Origin: Peribacillus psychrosaccharolyticus ATCC 23296
GTDB taxonomy: Bacteria; Bacillota; Bacilli; Bacillales; DSM-1321
Length of the DNA: 64,000 nt
Assembly (NCBI RefSeq): GCF_000305495.1
Contig: NZ_AJTN02000205.1
Span: 1 to 64,000, forward strand
Reading direction: 5' to 3'
The translations under genes and the position numbers were made by a program. The notes under the pieces were generated by a model, which had not been told where the DNA came from, did no database searches, and was given only the letters and a program-made list of their open reading frames with translations. Shown one piece after another: positions 8,551-17,876 of this stretch. Positions within the stretch are counted from its first letter, which is position 1. Each line of letters opens with the position of its first letter.

Positions 8551-9477
8551 ATGAAGACCTATATAGCTAAACGTCTAGGCTATATGTTCATAACCCTGTT
8601 TATCGTTGTGTCTATTACCTTTTTTTTAATGCAGTATCTTCCGGGAACGCCGTTTACTAACCCTGAAAAACTATCGGTTGAGCAGTTAGAAGTTATGAAT
8701 GAAAAATATGGCCTGAATAAGCCTGTCGCCATACAGTATCTCAACTATTTATGCGATCTTGCCAGGGGAGATTTGGGGATTTCTTATCAATATGAAGGAC
8801 GGTCTGTAAACGAAATTCTCGGGGAACGGATTGGTCCTTCTGTCTTAATCGGTTCTCAAGCACTCATTTTTGGTGCGATCGTAGGTCTGCTGCTTGGGAT
8901 TATCTCGGCATTAAAACATAATAGCTTTTTAGATTATGGCTCTGTGACGATTGCGGTATTGGGTATGTCGATTCCATCCTTTGTTTTCGCCGCTCTTTTG
9001 CAATATTATGTGGGGGTGAAGTTAGGGTGGCTCCCAGCTGCCTTGTGGGAGGGGTATGAAAATACCATCATGCCTTCATTGGCCTTATCAGTTACCGTCA
9101 TCGCAACGGTTGCACGATTTATTCGAACGGAAATGCTTGAAGTATTAGGTCAGGATTATATTGTGACGGCTAGAGCAAAAGGACTGAGTGAGAAAGCTGT
9201 TGTCTTCAAGCATATCATCCGTAATGCGATTATTCCGGTTGTGACGATGCTTGGACCACTTGCAGTGGCGATAATGACAGGGACGTTGGTTATTGAAAAA
9301 ATATTTACGGTACCTGGCCTTGGGGAGCAGTTTACAAAATCTATTCTTGTTAATGATTATAGCGTCATTATGGGTGTTACCTTAATGTACAGTGCCTTAT
9401 TTATCGCGATTGTTTTCATCGTCGATATTCTTTATGGACTCATTGATCCCCGTATCAGCATCAAAGGGGAGGTGTGA
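8551..9477 (+). CDS. oppB: Oligopeptide ABC transporter permease OppB
   Basis: A 308-residue inner permease of the importer with six membrane segments. The first spans residues about 9-30, and the loop after it carries the typical LPGTPFTNPEKLSVEQLE motif. The EAA loop that contacts the ATPase is ARAKGLSEKAVVFKHIIRNA. ATG codons at 8548 and 8551 are both possible; the second is better spaced from GAGGTG. The stop overlaps the ribosome binding region of oppC, indicating translational coupling. Confidence 0.92.
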   Translation: MKTYIAKRLGYMFITLFIVVSITFFLMQYLPGTPFTNPEKLSVEQLEVMNEKYGLNKPVAIQYLNYLCDLARGDLGISYQYEGRSVNEILGERIGPSVLIGSQALIFGAIVGLLLGIISALKHNSFLDYGSVTIAVLGMSIPSFVFAALLQYYVGVKLGWLPAALWEGYENTIMPSLALSVTVIATVARFIRTEMLEVLGQDYIVTARAKGLSEKAVVFKHIIRNAIIPVVTMLGPLAVAIMTGTLVIEKIFTVPGLGEQFTKSILVNDYSVIMGVTLMYSALFIAIVFIVDILYGLIDPRISIKGEV

Positions 9478-9479
9478 AG

Positions 9480-10487
9480 ATGAGCAGTTTAAAGCAAGAG
9501 GTTGAAGATGATTTATTTGTTCGAGCACCTTTAGAGGAGAAGGTCCTAGAGGATTTTGCTGAAGAACCGGTGACTTTTTGGAATGAAGCGTGGAGAAGGT
9601 TGAAAAAAAATCGAGGATCCTTGCTTGGACTGATAACGATCATTTTTCTATCGTTGATGGCGCTATTCGGTCCTGTTATATCCAACCATTCATTTGATGA
9701 TCAAGACTTAGCTTTATCAAACCTTCCTCCTAAGATCGAAGGACTCGGTTGGCTTGGGTTTGATGGCAGGGATGTGAACGGGAAGGATCAATATGAGGCG
9801 CGAGAAGTCACCAGTAATTTTTGGTTTGGTACGGATGAATTTGGTCGTGATCTCTGGACAAGAGTCTGGAAGGCTACCCAGATTTCCTTATTTATAGCGA
9901 TTGTGGCAGCTGTCTTGGATCTGATTATTGGTGTGGTGTATGGCGGGATTTCGGGATTTTTTGGAGGACGAGTTGATGGATTTTTACAACGTATTATAGA
10001 AGTGCTAATTGGGATCCCTAATTTAATCGTCATCATTTTATTCATCCTGATTCTTGAACCCGGTATTACATCGATTATCTTAGCGATGGTGATTACAGGC
10101 TGGGTAGGAATGGCCCGGGTCGTTCGAGGACAAATCTTACAGCTTAAGGGCCAGGAATATGTCCTCGCAGCGAGAACGCTTGGCACGTCGAATGTTAAAA
10201 TCATTTGGAAACATTTACTTCCAAATGTGATGGGAGCCATCATTATTACCCTGATGTTCACCATTCCAACGGCGATATTTTTTGAAGCCTTTCTAAGCTT
10301 TATCGGCTTAGGCTTACAGCCGCCACTGGCTTCCTTAGGCGTCTTAATTGAAGATGGCTATAAATCGATGCGTTTCTTCTCCTTTAAGCTACTATTTCCA
10401 GCGATTGTGATCAGTGCGGTAATGATTAGCTTTAATTTATTAGGTGATGGGCTCCGTGATGCACTAGATCCTAAAATGAGAAAGTAA
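9480..10487 (+). CDS. oppC: Oligopeptide ABC transporter permease OppC
   Basis: A 335-residue second permease. It has the OppC N-terminal cytosolic stretch, a first membrane segment after [14 protein letters not shown], a large external loop containing [15 protein letters not shown], and five further membrane segments. The EAA motif is [23 protein letters not shown] 9474 is in frame, but GGGGAGG at 9467-9472 favours ATG 9480. It is coupled to oppB and followed after 14 bases by oppD. Confidence 0.92.
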   Translation: MSSLKQEVEDDLFVRAPLEEKVLEDFAEEPVTFWNEAWRRLKKNRGSLLGLITIIFLSLMALFGPVISNHSFDDQDLALSNLPPKIEGLGWLGFDGRDVNGKDQYEAREVTSNFWFGTDEFGRDLWTRVWKATQISLFIAIVAAVLDLIIGVVYGGISGFFGGRVDGFLQRIIEVLIGIPNLIVIILFILILEPGITSIILAMVITGWVGMARVVRGQILQLKGQEYVLAARTLGTSNVKIIWKHLLPNVMGAIIITLMFTIPTAIFFEAFLSFIGLGLQPPLASLGVLIEDGYKSMRFFSFKLLFPAIVISAVMISFNLLGDGLRDALDPKMRK

Positions 10488-10501
10488 GAGGGGAGATCAG
10501 T

Positions 10502-11505
10502 ATGGAGAATCCGACGTTAAAAGTAGAAAATCTTCATGTTTCCTTTAAAACGCATGATGAAGCGGAAATCAAGGCAGTTCGTGGGGTTAGCTTTGAACTT
10601 GTAAAAGGGGAAACGTTAGCGATAGTCGGTGAGTCTGGTTCCGGAAAATCAGTGACCGCAAAAACCTTGATGAGACTATTACCTAAGCAGAATAGCAGAA
10701 TTACCGAAGGGGAAATTTATTATGAAGAAAAAATCTCTTAACCTACTCAAATAAAGACATGCAAAAAATCCGTGGTTCAGAAATATCGATGGTTTTTCAA
10801 GATCCAATGACCTCTCTTAATCCGACGATGAAGATTGGTAAACAAATCATGGAAGGGTTAAGAAAGCATCAGGGACTTGGGAAAAAAGAAGTGTTTACTA
10901 AAACTACCGAGCTACTAGAGCTTGTTGGGATTCCCAATGCAGTCGAGAGAATGGCAGACTTTCCTCATCAGTTTTCAGGTGGAATGAGGCAGAGAGTGGT
11001 GATTGCGATGGCATTAGCTTGTAATCCGAATGTTTTGCTTGCAGATGAACCAACCACAGCCCTTGATGTAACCATCCAAGCACAGATTTTAGATTTGATG
11101 AAAGATTTACAGAAAAAAACGGGAACCGCGATAATTTTAATTACCCATGATTTAGGGCTAGTCGCTAGTATGGCGCAGCGAGTTGCTGTGATGTATGCAG
11201 GCGAAATAGTCGAAACAGGCTTAGTCGATGAAATCTTTTATGAGTCGAAGCATCCCTATACACGAGGATTATTATTGTCGATGCCAAAATTGCATGCAAG
11301 CCGTTCAACAAGATTAATCCCCATTCCTGGAACACCACCTGATTTAGGTAGATTATCAGAAGGCTGCCCTTTCGCAGCTCGCTGTCCCTATGTAATGAAG
11401 GTTTGTCACAATCATAATCCTATTAGAACTCAGGTATCCAAAACACATACCGTTTCATGCTGGTTAGAAGATGAGCGTGCACCTCGAGTAGAATGGCAAG
11501 GTTGA
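10502..11505 (+). pseudogene. oppD: OppD ATPase with a one-base frame break in a poly-A run
   Basis: This is the first ATPase of the importer, split into two frames. Residues up to YYEEK read in frame from ATG 10502, with Walker A GESGSGKS. The remainder reads in another frame, with Q-loop VFQDPMTSLNP, signature FSGGMRQR, Walker B VLLADEPTTALD, H-loop THDLG and the OppD C-terminal Cys cluster CPFAARCPYVMKVC. The break falls at the A6 run 10728-10733. One additional A gives continuous [19 protein letters not shown] and a normal protein of 334 residues. Because five other genes in the window break the same way, a sequencing error is more likely than a true pseudogene. Confidence 0.85.
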
Positions 11506-11524
11506 GTAGTAGGAGGCATAATCG

Positions 11525-12520
11525 ATGAGAGGAAAAGAAAAGATTATAGAGATTAAACATTTAACAAAGTATTTTGATGTTGGTAACGGAAAAGTATTAA
11601 AAGCAGTAGACGATGTGTCTTTTGATATCTTTAAAGGGGAAACACTGGGATTAGTAGGTGAATCTGGATGTGGGAAATCGACAGCTGGTCGGACAATTAT
11701 TCAATTATATCAAGCCACATCAGGCCAAGTTATTTATGATGGGGAGGATATTAGTCAAAAAAAATCAGCTAAAGAAAGTAAAAAGCTAAAGAAGAAGATG
11801 CAAATGATTTATCAGGACCCATACTCTTCTCTAAATCCCAGAATGACGGTACATGAGAGTATTGCAGAAGGGATTAACAATCACGAGGAGCAGCTAAGTC
11901 AGCGGGAAATCGAGAGCAGAGTCTATGGTTTGCTTGAATCAGTAGGATTAACAAAAAAACATGCAAATCGGTACCCCCATGAGTTTAGTGGTGGACAGCA
12001 GCAACGTATCGGAATCGCTAGAGCGCTTGCTGTAGAGCCAGAATTTATCATCGCTGATGAGCCAATTGCGGCATTAGATGTTTCTATTCAAGCGCAAATC
12101 GTTAATCTTATGCAGGATTTACAGCTAGAAAAAAATTTAACTTATTTATTTATCGCACATGACTTATCCATGGTAAAGTACATCAGTGATCGTATTATGG
12201 TTATGTACTTAGGATCAATGATCGAACTCGCTGCTAGTGAAATATTATATGACGAACCTCTTCACCCGTATACTCAAGCTCTTCTCTCGGCCATTCCTAT
12301 TCCAGATCCGAGGATGGAAAGAACGCGAGAACGGATTATTTTAAAAGGGGACGTGCCAAGTCCAATCAATCCTCCAAGTGGCTGCCGCTTCCGCACACGT
12401 TGTCCGAAAGCAATGCAGGTTTGCTCCGAAGCCGTGCCAAGGTGGCAAGAGGTTTCTGAAAATCATTTTGTCGCATGTCATTTATACGACCTAGAGTATA
12501 TTAGTTTAGTTGTCGATTGA
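11525..12520 (+). CDS. oppF: Oligopeptide ABC transporter ATPase OppF
   Basis: A 331-residue second ATPase of the importer. Walker A is GESGCGKST (about residue 45), Q-loop YQDPYSSLNPR, signature FSGGQQQR, Walker B FIIADEPIAALD and switch His in AHDLSMVKY. The C-terminal oligopeptide domain holds the four Cys (SGCRFRTRCPKAMQVC, then HFVACH) associated with an iron-sulfur site in this family. ATG 11525 follows AGGAGGCATAATCG. It is the last gene of the operon, with a strong terminator 120 bases on. Confidence 0.93.
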   Translation: MRGKEKIIEIKHLTKYFDVGNGKVLKAVDDVSFDIFKGETLGLVGESGCGKSTAGRTIIQLYQATSGQVIYDGEDISQKKSAKESKKLKKKMQMIYQDPYSSLNPRMTVHESIAEGINNHEEQLSQREIESRVYGLLESVGLTKKHANRYPHEFSGGQQQRIGIARALAVEPEFIIADEPIAALDVSIQAQIVNLMQDLQLEKNLTYLFIAHDLSMVKYISDRIMVMYLGSMIELAASEILYDEPLHPYTQALLSAIPIPDPRMERTRERIILKGDVPSPINPPSGCRFRTRCPKAMQVCSEAVPRWQEVSENHFVACHLYDLEYISLVVD

Positions 12521-12639
12521 ATACCTGCCTAACCGATTCAAGTGGCTATCCATACAGAATCATTTAATAGGAGTTTTCAACCGTTTTGACTTAGTAACTG
12601 AGTTTCCAAGATAATCTGATAGTATTGGTAAAACGATAA

Positions 12640-12680
12640 AAAGAGACCTTCCTTTATTTTAGGATGGTCTCTTTTTTCAT
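12640..12680 (+). terminator. Terminator of the opp operon
   Basis: AAAGAGACC..CCT (12640-12653) pairs with AGG..GGTCTCTTT (12661-12674), followed by a T tract. Confidence 0.85.
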
Positions 12681-12709
12681 AACTACAAATCATTTAATCT
12701 TCTAGAAAG

Positions 12710-12738
12710 TTTAAGGTTAACGGGTTTGTTGTTATAAT
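12710..12738 (+). promoter_or_regulatory. Possible promoter before the glc regulator
   Basis: TATAAT at 12733-12738 with a weak TTTAAG 17 bases upstream. It is the only good -10 in the 400-base gap between oppF and the GntR gene. Confidence 0.4.
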
Positions 12739-12821
12739 ACAGTGATTAGTATAAGTTAGAAAATATGACAAGTCCTTTATTCATAATGATTATATTGATA
12801 TAGTACAGGAGTGTAAAATTA

Positions 12822-12899
12822 TTGAACTATTCAAAATATTTATTGATTTCAGCTATAATGAGTGCTTTAATGGTAGTAGAAATTGGACTTGTCAGATAG
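12822..12899 (+). CDS. Possible 25-residue hydrophobic peptide
   Basis: A short frame starting TTG at 12822 behind AGGAGTGT encodes MNYSKYLLISAIMSALMVVE and five more residues, a single hydrophobic helix. It lies between the promoter-like sequence and the GntR regulator start. The good ribosome binding site is the only support. It could be a leader peptide, a small membrane protein or chance. Confidence 0.35.
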   Translation: MNYSKYLLISAIMSALMVVEIGLVR

Positions 12900-12925
12900 G
12901 TGATAACTTAAAGTAGGTGACATGC

Positions 12926-13621
12926 ATGGTCATTGAGAAGCTGGAAATAAAAAAAGTATCAGATCGTGTTGGGGAGCAGTTAGAAAAAATGATTATCTAT
13001 GGAACCTTTCAAGCAGGGGAGAAGCTTCCTTCTGTACGTGAGCTTTGTGAATTATTTGGCGTCGGGCGTTCTGCTGTTAGAGATGCAATTACCGTTTTAA
13101 AAGGAAAAGGGTTCGTTGATGTAAAACAAGGAGATGGCACATATGTATGCGGTTTTGATTCAACGAAGCTTTTTAAGCAGACTAACATACCCGTGGATAC
13201 TAAGGATTTAACAGAACTATTTCAGGTAAGAAAAATCATGGAGACAGGCATGGTAGAAATCGCAGCGAAGACTCGAAATAATAGTGATATTAGCAAAATG
13301 AAGGAAACACTTTCTTTAACGAATGTGAATGGATGGGAAGCAGATTACCAGTTTCATAAGCTAATTGCAGTTGCGACAGGAAATGTTATTTTTATTCAGT
13401 TGAGTGAATTTATCTCCGATAGTATGAAACAAACGATGATTGACTTTTATAGGTATATTGAAAATCAAGAGCAAACCATCTTAAAAATTAATCAGCAACA
13501 TGAACAGTTAGTTTCATTCATAGAGTTAGGCAATGCTTTGGCGGCAAAAGAGATGATGACCGAGCATTTATTGTTTGTAGAAGACTTGTTTCTCCAAAGC
13601 CTGAAAAAGGTTCCAAGATAA
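12926..13621 (+). CDS. GntR family regulator, FadR/FCD type
   Basis: A 231-residue transcription regulator. Residues about 8-73 form the GntR winged helix (GEKLPSVRELCELFGVGRSAVRDAI, then GFVDVKQGDGTYV). The C-terminal two-thirds is a helical FCD ligand domain with a metal/ligand His region (DYQFHKLIAVATGN and QQHEQLVSFIE). FCD regulators of this type (LldR, GlcC, FadR groups) bind hydroxy acids or acyl-CoA. Location directly upstream of glcE-glcF-glcD makes control by glycolate or lactate likely. ATG 12926 is favoured over GTG 12917 because AGGTGA lies at the right distance. Confidence 0.85.
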   Translation: MVIEKLEIKKVSDRVGEQLEKMIIYGTFQAGEKLPSVRELCELFGVGRSAVRDAITVLKGKGFVDVKQGDGTYVCGFDSTKLFKQTNIPVDTKDLTELFQVRKIMETGMVEIAAKTRNNSDISKMKETLSLTNVNGWEADYQFHKLIAVATGNVIFIQLSEFISDSMKQTMIDFYRYIENQEQTILKINQQHEQLVSFIELGNALAAKEMMTEHLLFVEDLFLQSLKKVPR

Positions 13622-13665
13622 TCAACAAACAAAAGACCAATGGCGAAATGAGTGAGGAGAGCATG

Positions 13666-14975
13666 ATGATAAGTGATTTCAAAGATAAGTTAAGCGCTAT
13701 TTTTCCAATAGAAAAGTTTTCGGTAGAAGAGGGTAGCCACGACCTAGGAAATCGAGCGGAGGTCACAGTACGACCGACTATGGAGCAGGAAATTGCCGAT
13801 CTTGTTTCCTTTGCCCATTCAAACGGAAAAAAGTGATCATTGAAGGCGGCGGGACAAAGAAGGGGTTTGGCGGACTGGTGGAACATGCAGATATTTGTCT
13901 ATCCCTAAAAGACTATAAGGGGATTGTCGAGCATAATCCTGGTGATATGACCATCACTTTAAAGGCTGGTACATCATATTTGGAGGTACAAAACTATCTT
14001 GCTGGCTTTAACCAGATGATTTCTCTCGATCCTTTTGCCAATGAGCATACAAGTATCGGCGGGGTAATTGCAGCAAATGACAGTGGTCCGAAGCGGCTTG
14101 GGTACGGTTCAGCGAGGGATGCCGTGATTGGTATGCGGCTTGTTTATCCTGATGGCAGTCTTATTCGGGCTGGGGGGAAGGTTGTTAAAAATGTTGCAGG
14201 ATACGATATGAACAAACTCTTTATTGGCTCGATGGGAACGCTCGCGGTGATATCCGAAATTACGTTGAAATTAAGACCGGTAGCCAACTATCAAAGCCTT
14301 GTTTTGATTTCTTTCCCTGCAGGTAATCTAGATGTGATTAAACAGTTTGTTGTGACCGTGCTCGATTCGCTGATGGAGCCTATTACCCTTGAACTTCTTA
14401 GCCCAACTCTTGCAGCAAAGTTGACCGGACGCAGGGAGTACACCGCAGCGATCCAATTCGAGGATGTTGAGAGTTCTGTCCACTATCAAACTACCTATCT
14501 GGAAAATTTGAAACCTGAAGGGGGCACTTTCACTATCCTCCAGCAGGAAGATGCTAACTTGTTTTGGCAGGCTTTTTATGACTTGTACCCTGGATTGAAC
14601 GCTGAAAATAAGACCAAATCAGCAGCTCTAAAAGTAGGACTTAAAAATATGGAAGTACTTGAATTACTTGAAGTAACTGAGAGGTTAGAAAGCGGCCAAA
14701 TACATTTACTTGCTCATGGAGGGCTTGGACATGGGATTAGTCAAGTCTATCTTTATGGTGAATCTGATCGGATTCTCTCAGCGATTCAAGAGATTAGAAA
14801 GCTTACCTCAGCTAAAGGCGGGTATGCGATTGTTAAGCATCTGCCATTTTCGGAGCGATTGAAGATTAATATTTGGGATGAAAGCCCTTCTTACTTTTTC
14901 TTGCTGAAACAGATCAAAGCAAAAGTTGACCCGAATAACATTCTTAATGAAAAAAGATACGTAGGAGGGATCTAA
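13666..14975 (+). pseudogene. glcE: GlcE-type FAD-binding subunit with poly-A frame break
   Basis: This is an FAD-binding oxidoreductase of the FAD_binding_4 family, the GlcE-like second flavin subunit of glycolate oxidase. The N-terminal part ends FAHSNGKK and stops at TGA 13834. The rest begins IIEGGGTKKGFGG in another frame and includes SIGGVIAANDSGPKRLGYGS, VVKNVAGYDMNKL and GTLAVISEITLKLRP. The shift falls in the A6 run 13827-13832; one additional A restores NGKKVIIEGGGTKKG and a protein of about 436 residues. GAGGAG at 13654 supports ATG 13666 (or 13663). The stop codon overlaps the glcF start by one base. It is probably intact in the organism. Confidence 0.82.
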
Positions 14976-16324
14976 TGACTCAGTCAGCAGTGAAATCCAG
15001 TCCAGCATGCGCTGAAACTAGTTTAAGTAATTATTTTGCTAAAGACCATCCGGATGAAAAGAAGTGGGATGATTGTGTCCATTGCGGGATGTGTTTAGAA
15101 TCATGTCCAACCTATGAAATTACCGGACAAGAGCAGCATTCCCCCAGGGGCCGTGTCCATTTAATCAAAAGCGTGGCTGAAGGGAAAATCGCGTTGAATG
15201 AGTCTTTCTCAGATCCCGTTTTTGCTTGTCTCGATTGCCGCGCCTGTACGACGGCCTGTCCAGCGGATGTTGATGTTGGCGGGTTGATTGAAGAGGCGCG
15301 CGGGCAGATTCGTCAAGCTATGCCGTTAAAAGGCTGGAAGGGAAACGTTAGTAAATTGTTTTTACAGGGATTATTTCCTCATGAAAATCGTTTGAATACC
15401 GTCGGAAGTCTGATCCGATTTTACCAAAAAAGCGGTTTGCAGACTACCATTCGTAAAACAGGGATGATGAAGGTCATGCCTAAGCATTTGGTTGAGATGG
15501 AAGCCATTATGCCGAAAGTAAATAAACCGGTTCGAAAGAAGTATAAGAAGGATCAGGTGCTTAAAGCAAAAGGAGAAAGCAAAGCTGAAGTTGCCTTTAT
15601 GACTGGCTGCATCATGGATGTCATGTTTAGTGAAATTAATGAAGCGACCATTAATGTACTGCGGAGAAATGGAAATGATGTAACGATTCCAGAAAAACAA
15701 ACCTGCTGTGGTGCCTTACATGTTCACGCGGGAGATCGTGAAACGGGCAAAAAGCTTGCGAAGCAAAATATTGCCGCGTTTGAAACCAGTGAGAAAATCA
15801 TACTCAACTCTGCCGGCTGTGGCTGCATGATGAAGGAATACAAGGAATTGTTTAAAGATGATCAAGAATGGTACGATCGCGCTGAGGCTTTTTCCGCAAA
15901 AGTAGAAGATATTTCGAAATACTTGTATGACACCGGGTATGAAATTCCCAAATCAGAGCTGAATACAAAGATTACGTATCATGATGCCTGTCATTTAGCG
16001 CATGGTCAAGGTGTCAGGGAACAGCCGCGGGATATTCTCCTACATATTCCAGGTGTAGAAATGATTCATATGCCAAATGCGGATCGTTGCTGCGGTAGTG
16101 CAGGAATCTACAATATCACCAACCCAGAGATGGCAGGTGAGGTTCTAGAAAGTAAAATGGCGAATGTACCTGAAGATGTGGAGATGATCTCGATGGGGAA
16201 TCCCGGCTGTATGCTGCAAATGGCGATGGGCGTAAAAAAATACGGCAAAAATCAAAAAGTCGTTCATACGGTTCAATTACTCGACTGGGCCTATCAAAAA
16301 GAAGATCAGGAGGCTAAGCAATGA
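14975..16324 (+). CDS. glcF: Glycolate oxidase iron-sulfur subunit GlcF
   Basis: A 449-residue electron-transfer subunit of glycolate (2-hydroxyacid) oxidase. Two ferredoxin-type clusters are present: CVHCGMCLESCP near residue 31 and CLDCRACTTACP near residue 86. Two CCG domains follow (CCGALHVHAG with SAGCGCMMKEY, and DRCCGSAGIYN with GNPGCMLQ) that would bind a further Fe-S or haem-like group. It passes electrons from the flavin subunits to the quinone pool. AGGAGGG precedes the ATG. The gene overlaps glcE by one base and glcD by four (ATGA), indicating tight translational coupling. Confidence 0.93.
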   Translation: MTQSAVKSSPACAETSLSNYFAKDHPDEKKWDDCVHCGMCLESCPTYEITGQEQHSPRGRVHLIKSVAEGKIALNESFSDPVFACLDCRACTTACPADVDVGGLIEEARGQIRQAMPLKGWKGNVSKLFLQGLFPHENRLNTVGSLIRFYQKSGLQTTIRKTGMMKVMPKHLVEMEAIMPKVNKPVRKKYKKDQVLKAKGESKAEVAFMTGCIMDVMFSEINEATINVLRRNGNDVTIPEKQTCCGALHVHAGDRETGKKLAKQNIAAFETSEKIILNSAGCGCMMKEYKELFKDDQEWYDRAEAFSAKVEDISKYLYDTGYEIPKSELNTKITYHDACHLAHGQGVREQPRDILLHIPGVEMIHMPNADRCCGSAGIYNITNPEMAGEVLESKMANVPEDVEMISMGNPGCMLQMAMGVKKYGKNQKVVHTVQLLDWAYQKEDQEAKQ

Positions 16325-17775
16325 AAGGAAAGCAGATTCAGAGTAAAGACAAGCATATTCACCAGTTAGCTGCGATTGTTGCTAATACACGTTCCATTTT
16401 GTATAAGAAAGAAGACCTGCTTGCTTACGATTGTGATGGCTTCACCATTCATAAGCATTTACCAAAAGCGGTAGTCTTTCCAAAGAATACAAAAGAAGTA
16501 GCTGAATTGGTCCGCTATTGCTGTCAAAATGAGCTTCCTTTTTTAGCTAGGGGTGCGGGAACCGGTTTAAGCGGCGGGGCGATTCCCCTAAACGGAGAGG
16601 TCATTATTAGTCTTGTCAAAATGAAAAACTTGATTAGTGTAGATCTTGAAAACAGACGAGCTGTAGTTGAACCTGGTTTCGTTAATCTGAAGCTTACCAA
16701 CTCAATCTCGGATAAAGGGTATTATTACGCCCCAGACCCGTCAAGCCAATCCTGCTGTACGATTGGCGGCAATGTCGCTGAAAATGCCGGCGGTGCTCAT
16801 TGCTTAAAATATGGAGTTACTACAAATCATATTCTTGGTCTTGAAGTGGTGGTGCCGACTGGGGAAATTATTGAAATAGGCGATAACGGTATACCGGATG
16901 CACCTGGGTATGATTTATTAGGACTCATTACGGGCTCTGAAGGTACACTTGGTATCGTCACAAAAATCACAGTGAGAATATTGAAAAACCCAGAAGCAAA
17001 ACAGACAGTTCTGGCTTATTTTGATGATGTTACTGATGGCAGTCAGGCAGTGTCTGCGATTATATCGGCAGGCATTATCCCGGCAGCTCTTGAGATGATG
17101 GATAAAACAGCAATTGAAGGAGTAGAGGCAGCCGCTTTTCCTGTCGGACATCCGAAGAATATTGCTGCTGTTTTATTAATTGAAGTCGATGGAATTTCGG
17201 CAGGAATTGAAGAACAAATTAATCAAATTCTCTCCGTATGCAGGCAGTTTAATGTTCGAGATGTCAAAGTGGCTCAGGATGAACAGGAACGAAGCAGATG
17301 GTGGGCGAACCGTAAAACGGGCTTTGGTGCTATGGGAGCCATCTCTCCAGATTATCTCGTACAAGATGGTGTCATCCCTCGCAGCAAGCTTCCAGAGGTT
17401 CTCGAGAGGATCAATCAAATTAGTGAACACTCAGGACTCCGGATTGCTAATATTTTTCATGCAGGTGATGGGAATCTGCATCCGCTAATTCTCTTCGATG
17501 CAAAAATCCCTGGAGAGACCGAGAAAGCCTTAGAAGCCGGAAGTGCCTGTCTTCAGGCCTGTGCAGAGGTGGGCGGAACGATTACTGGAGAGCACGGAGT
17601 AGGAATTGAAAAACGTGAAGAAATGCGGTTTGTTTTTAATGAAGAAGAAATTGCAGCACAAACGACTATCCGCAGTGTATTTAATCCAGTGAATTTACTA
17701 AACGCAGGCAAGCTATTTCCCTCACCGGGTAAATGCGTCGAGATTAAAATGGAAAAGAAAGCAGCCATTTTATAA
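16321..17775 (+). CDS. glcD: Glycolate oxidase FAD-linked subunit GlcD
   Basis: A 484-residue FAD-binding dehydrogenase, the catalytic subunit that oxidises glycolate (or D-lactate) to glyoxylate (pyruvate). The PCMH FAD fold has FLARGAGTGLSGGAIP and CCTIGGNVAENAGGAHCLKYG. The FAD-oxidase C-terminal domain has IFHAGDGNLHPLI (metal-binding His) and GTITGEHGVGIEKR. Length is typical of GlcD (about 470-500). It ends the glcEFD cluster; a promoter for malate synthase follows about 15 bases after its stop. Confidence 0.93.
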   Translation: MKGKQIQSKDKHIHQLAAIVANTRSILYKKEDLLAYDCDGFTIHKHLPKAVVFPKNTKEVAELVRYCCQNELPFLARGAGTGLSGGAIPLNGEVIISLVKMKNLISVDLENRRAVVEPGFVNLKLTNSISDKGYYYAPDPSSQSCCTIGGNVAENAGGAHCLKYGVTTNHILGLEVVVPTGEIIEIGDNGIPDAPGYDLLGLITGSEGTLGIVTKITVRILKNPEAKQTVLAYFDDVTDGSQAVSAIISAGIIPAALEMMDKTAIEGVEAAAFPVGHPKNIAAVLLIEVDGISAGIEEQINQILSVCRQFNVRDVKVAQDEQERSRWWANRKTGFGAMGAISPDYLVQDGVIPRSKLPEVLERINQISEHSGLRIANIFHAGDGNLHPLILFDAKIPGETEKALEAGSACLQACAEVGGTITGEHGVGIEKREEMRFVFNEEEIAAQTTIRSVFNPVNLLNAGKLFPSPGKCVEIKMEKKAAIL

Positions 17776-17788
17776 AAAGAAAAATATT

Positions 17789-17817
17789 TTGAATTATTTT
17801 GAAAAATGAGATAAAAT
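17789..17817 (+). promoter_or_regulatory. Sigma-A promoter of glcB
   Basis: TTGAAT (17789-17794), a 17-base spacer, then TAAAAT (17812-17817), about 60 bases before the malate synthase start. Confidence 0.6.
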
Positions 17818-17841
17818 AAAAATAGAATTTAATTGAAACGC

Positions 17842-17860
17842 TGTTTGGTAATAAGAAACA
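17842..17860. promoter_or_regulatory. Inverted repeat, candidate operator of glcB
   Basis: TGTTTGGTAATAAGAAACA is an imperfect palindrome (TGTTT-N9-AAACA) between the predicted -10 and the ribosome binding site. A repressor bound here would block transcription. The IclR or GntR regulator encoded nearby is the natural candidate, by inference only. Confidence 0.4.
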
Positions 17861-17876
17861 CAAAGGAGGATGCAAA

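Noticed and set aside
10502-11505. Programmed frameshift in oppD
   Set aside because: No slippery heptamer with stimulator or internal binding site, OppD is not known for recoding, and the same type of break recurs in unrelated genes here.
17833-17850. Catabolite-responsive element before glcB
   Set aside because: TGAAACGCTGTTT lacks one base of the cre consensus spacing; the inverted repeat reading is better.
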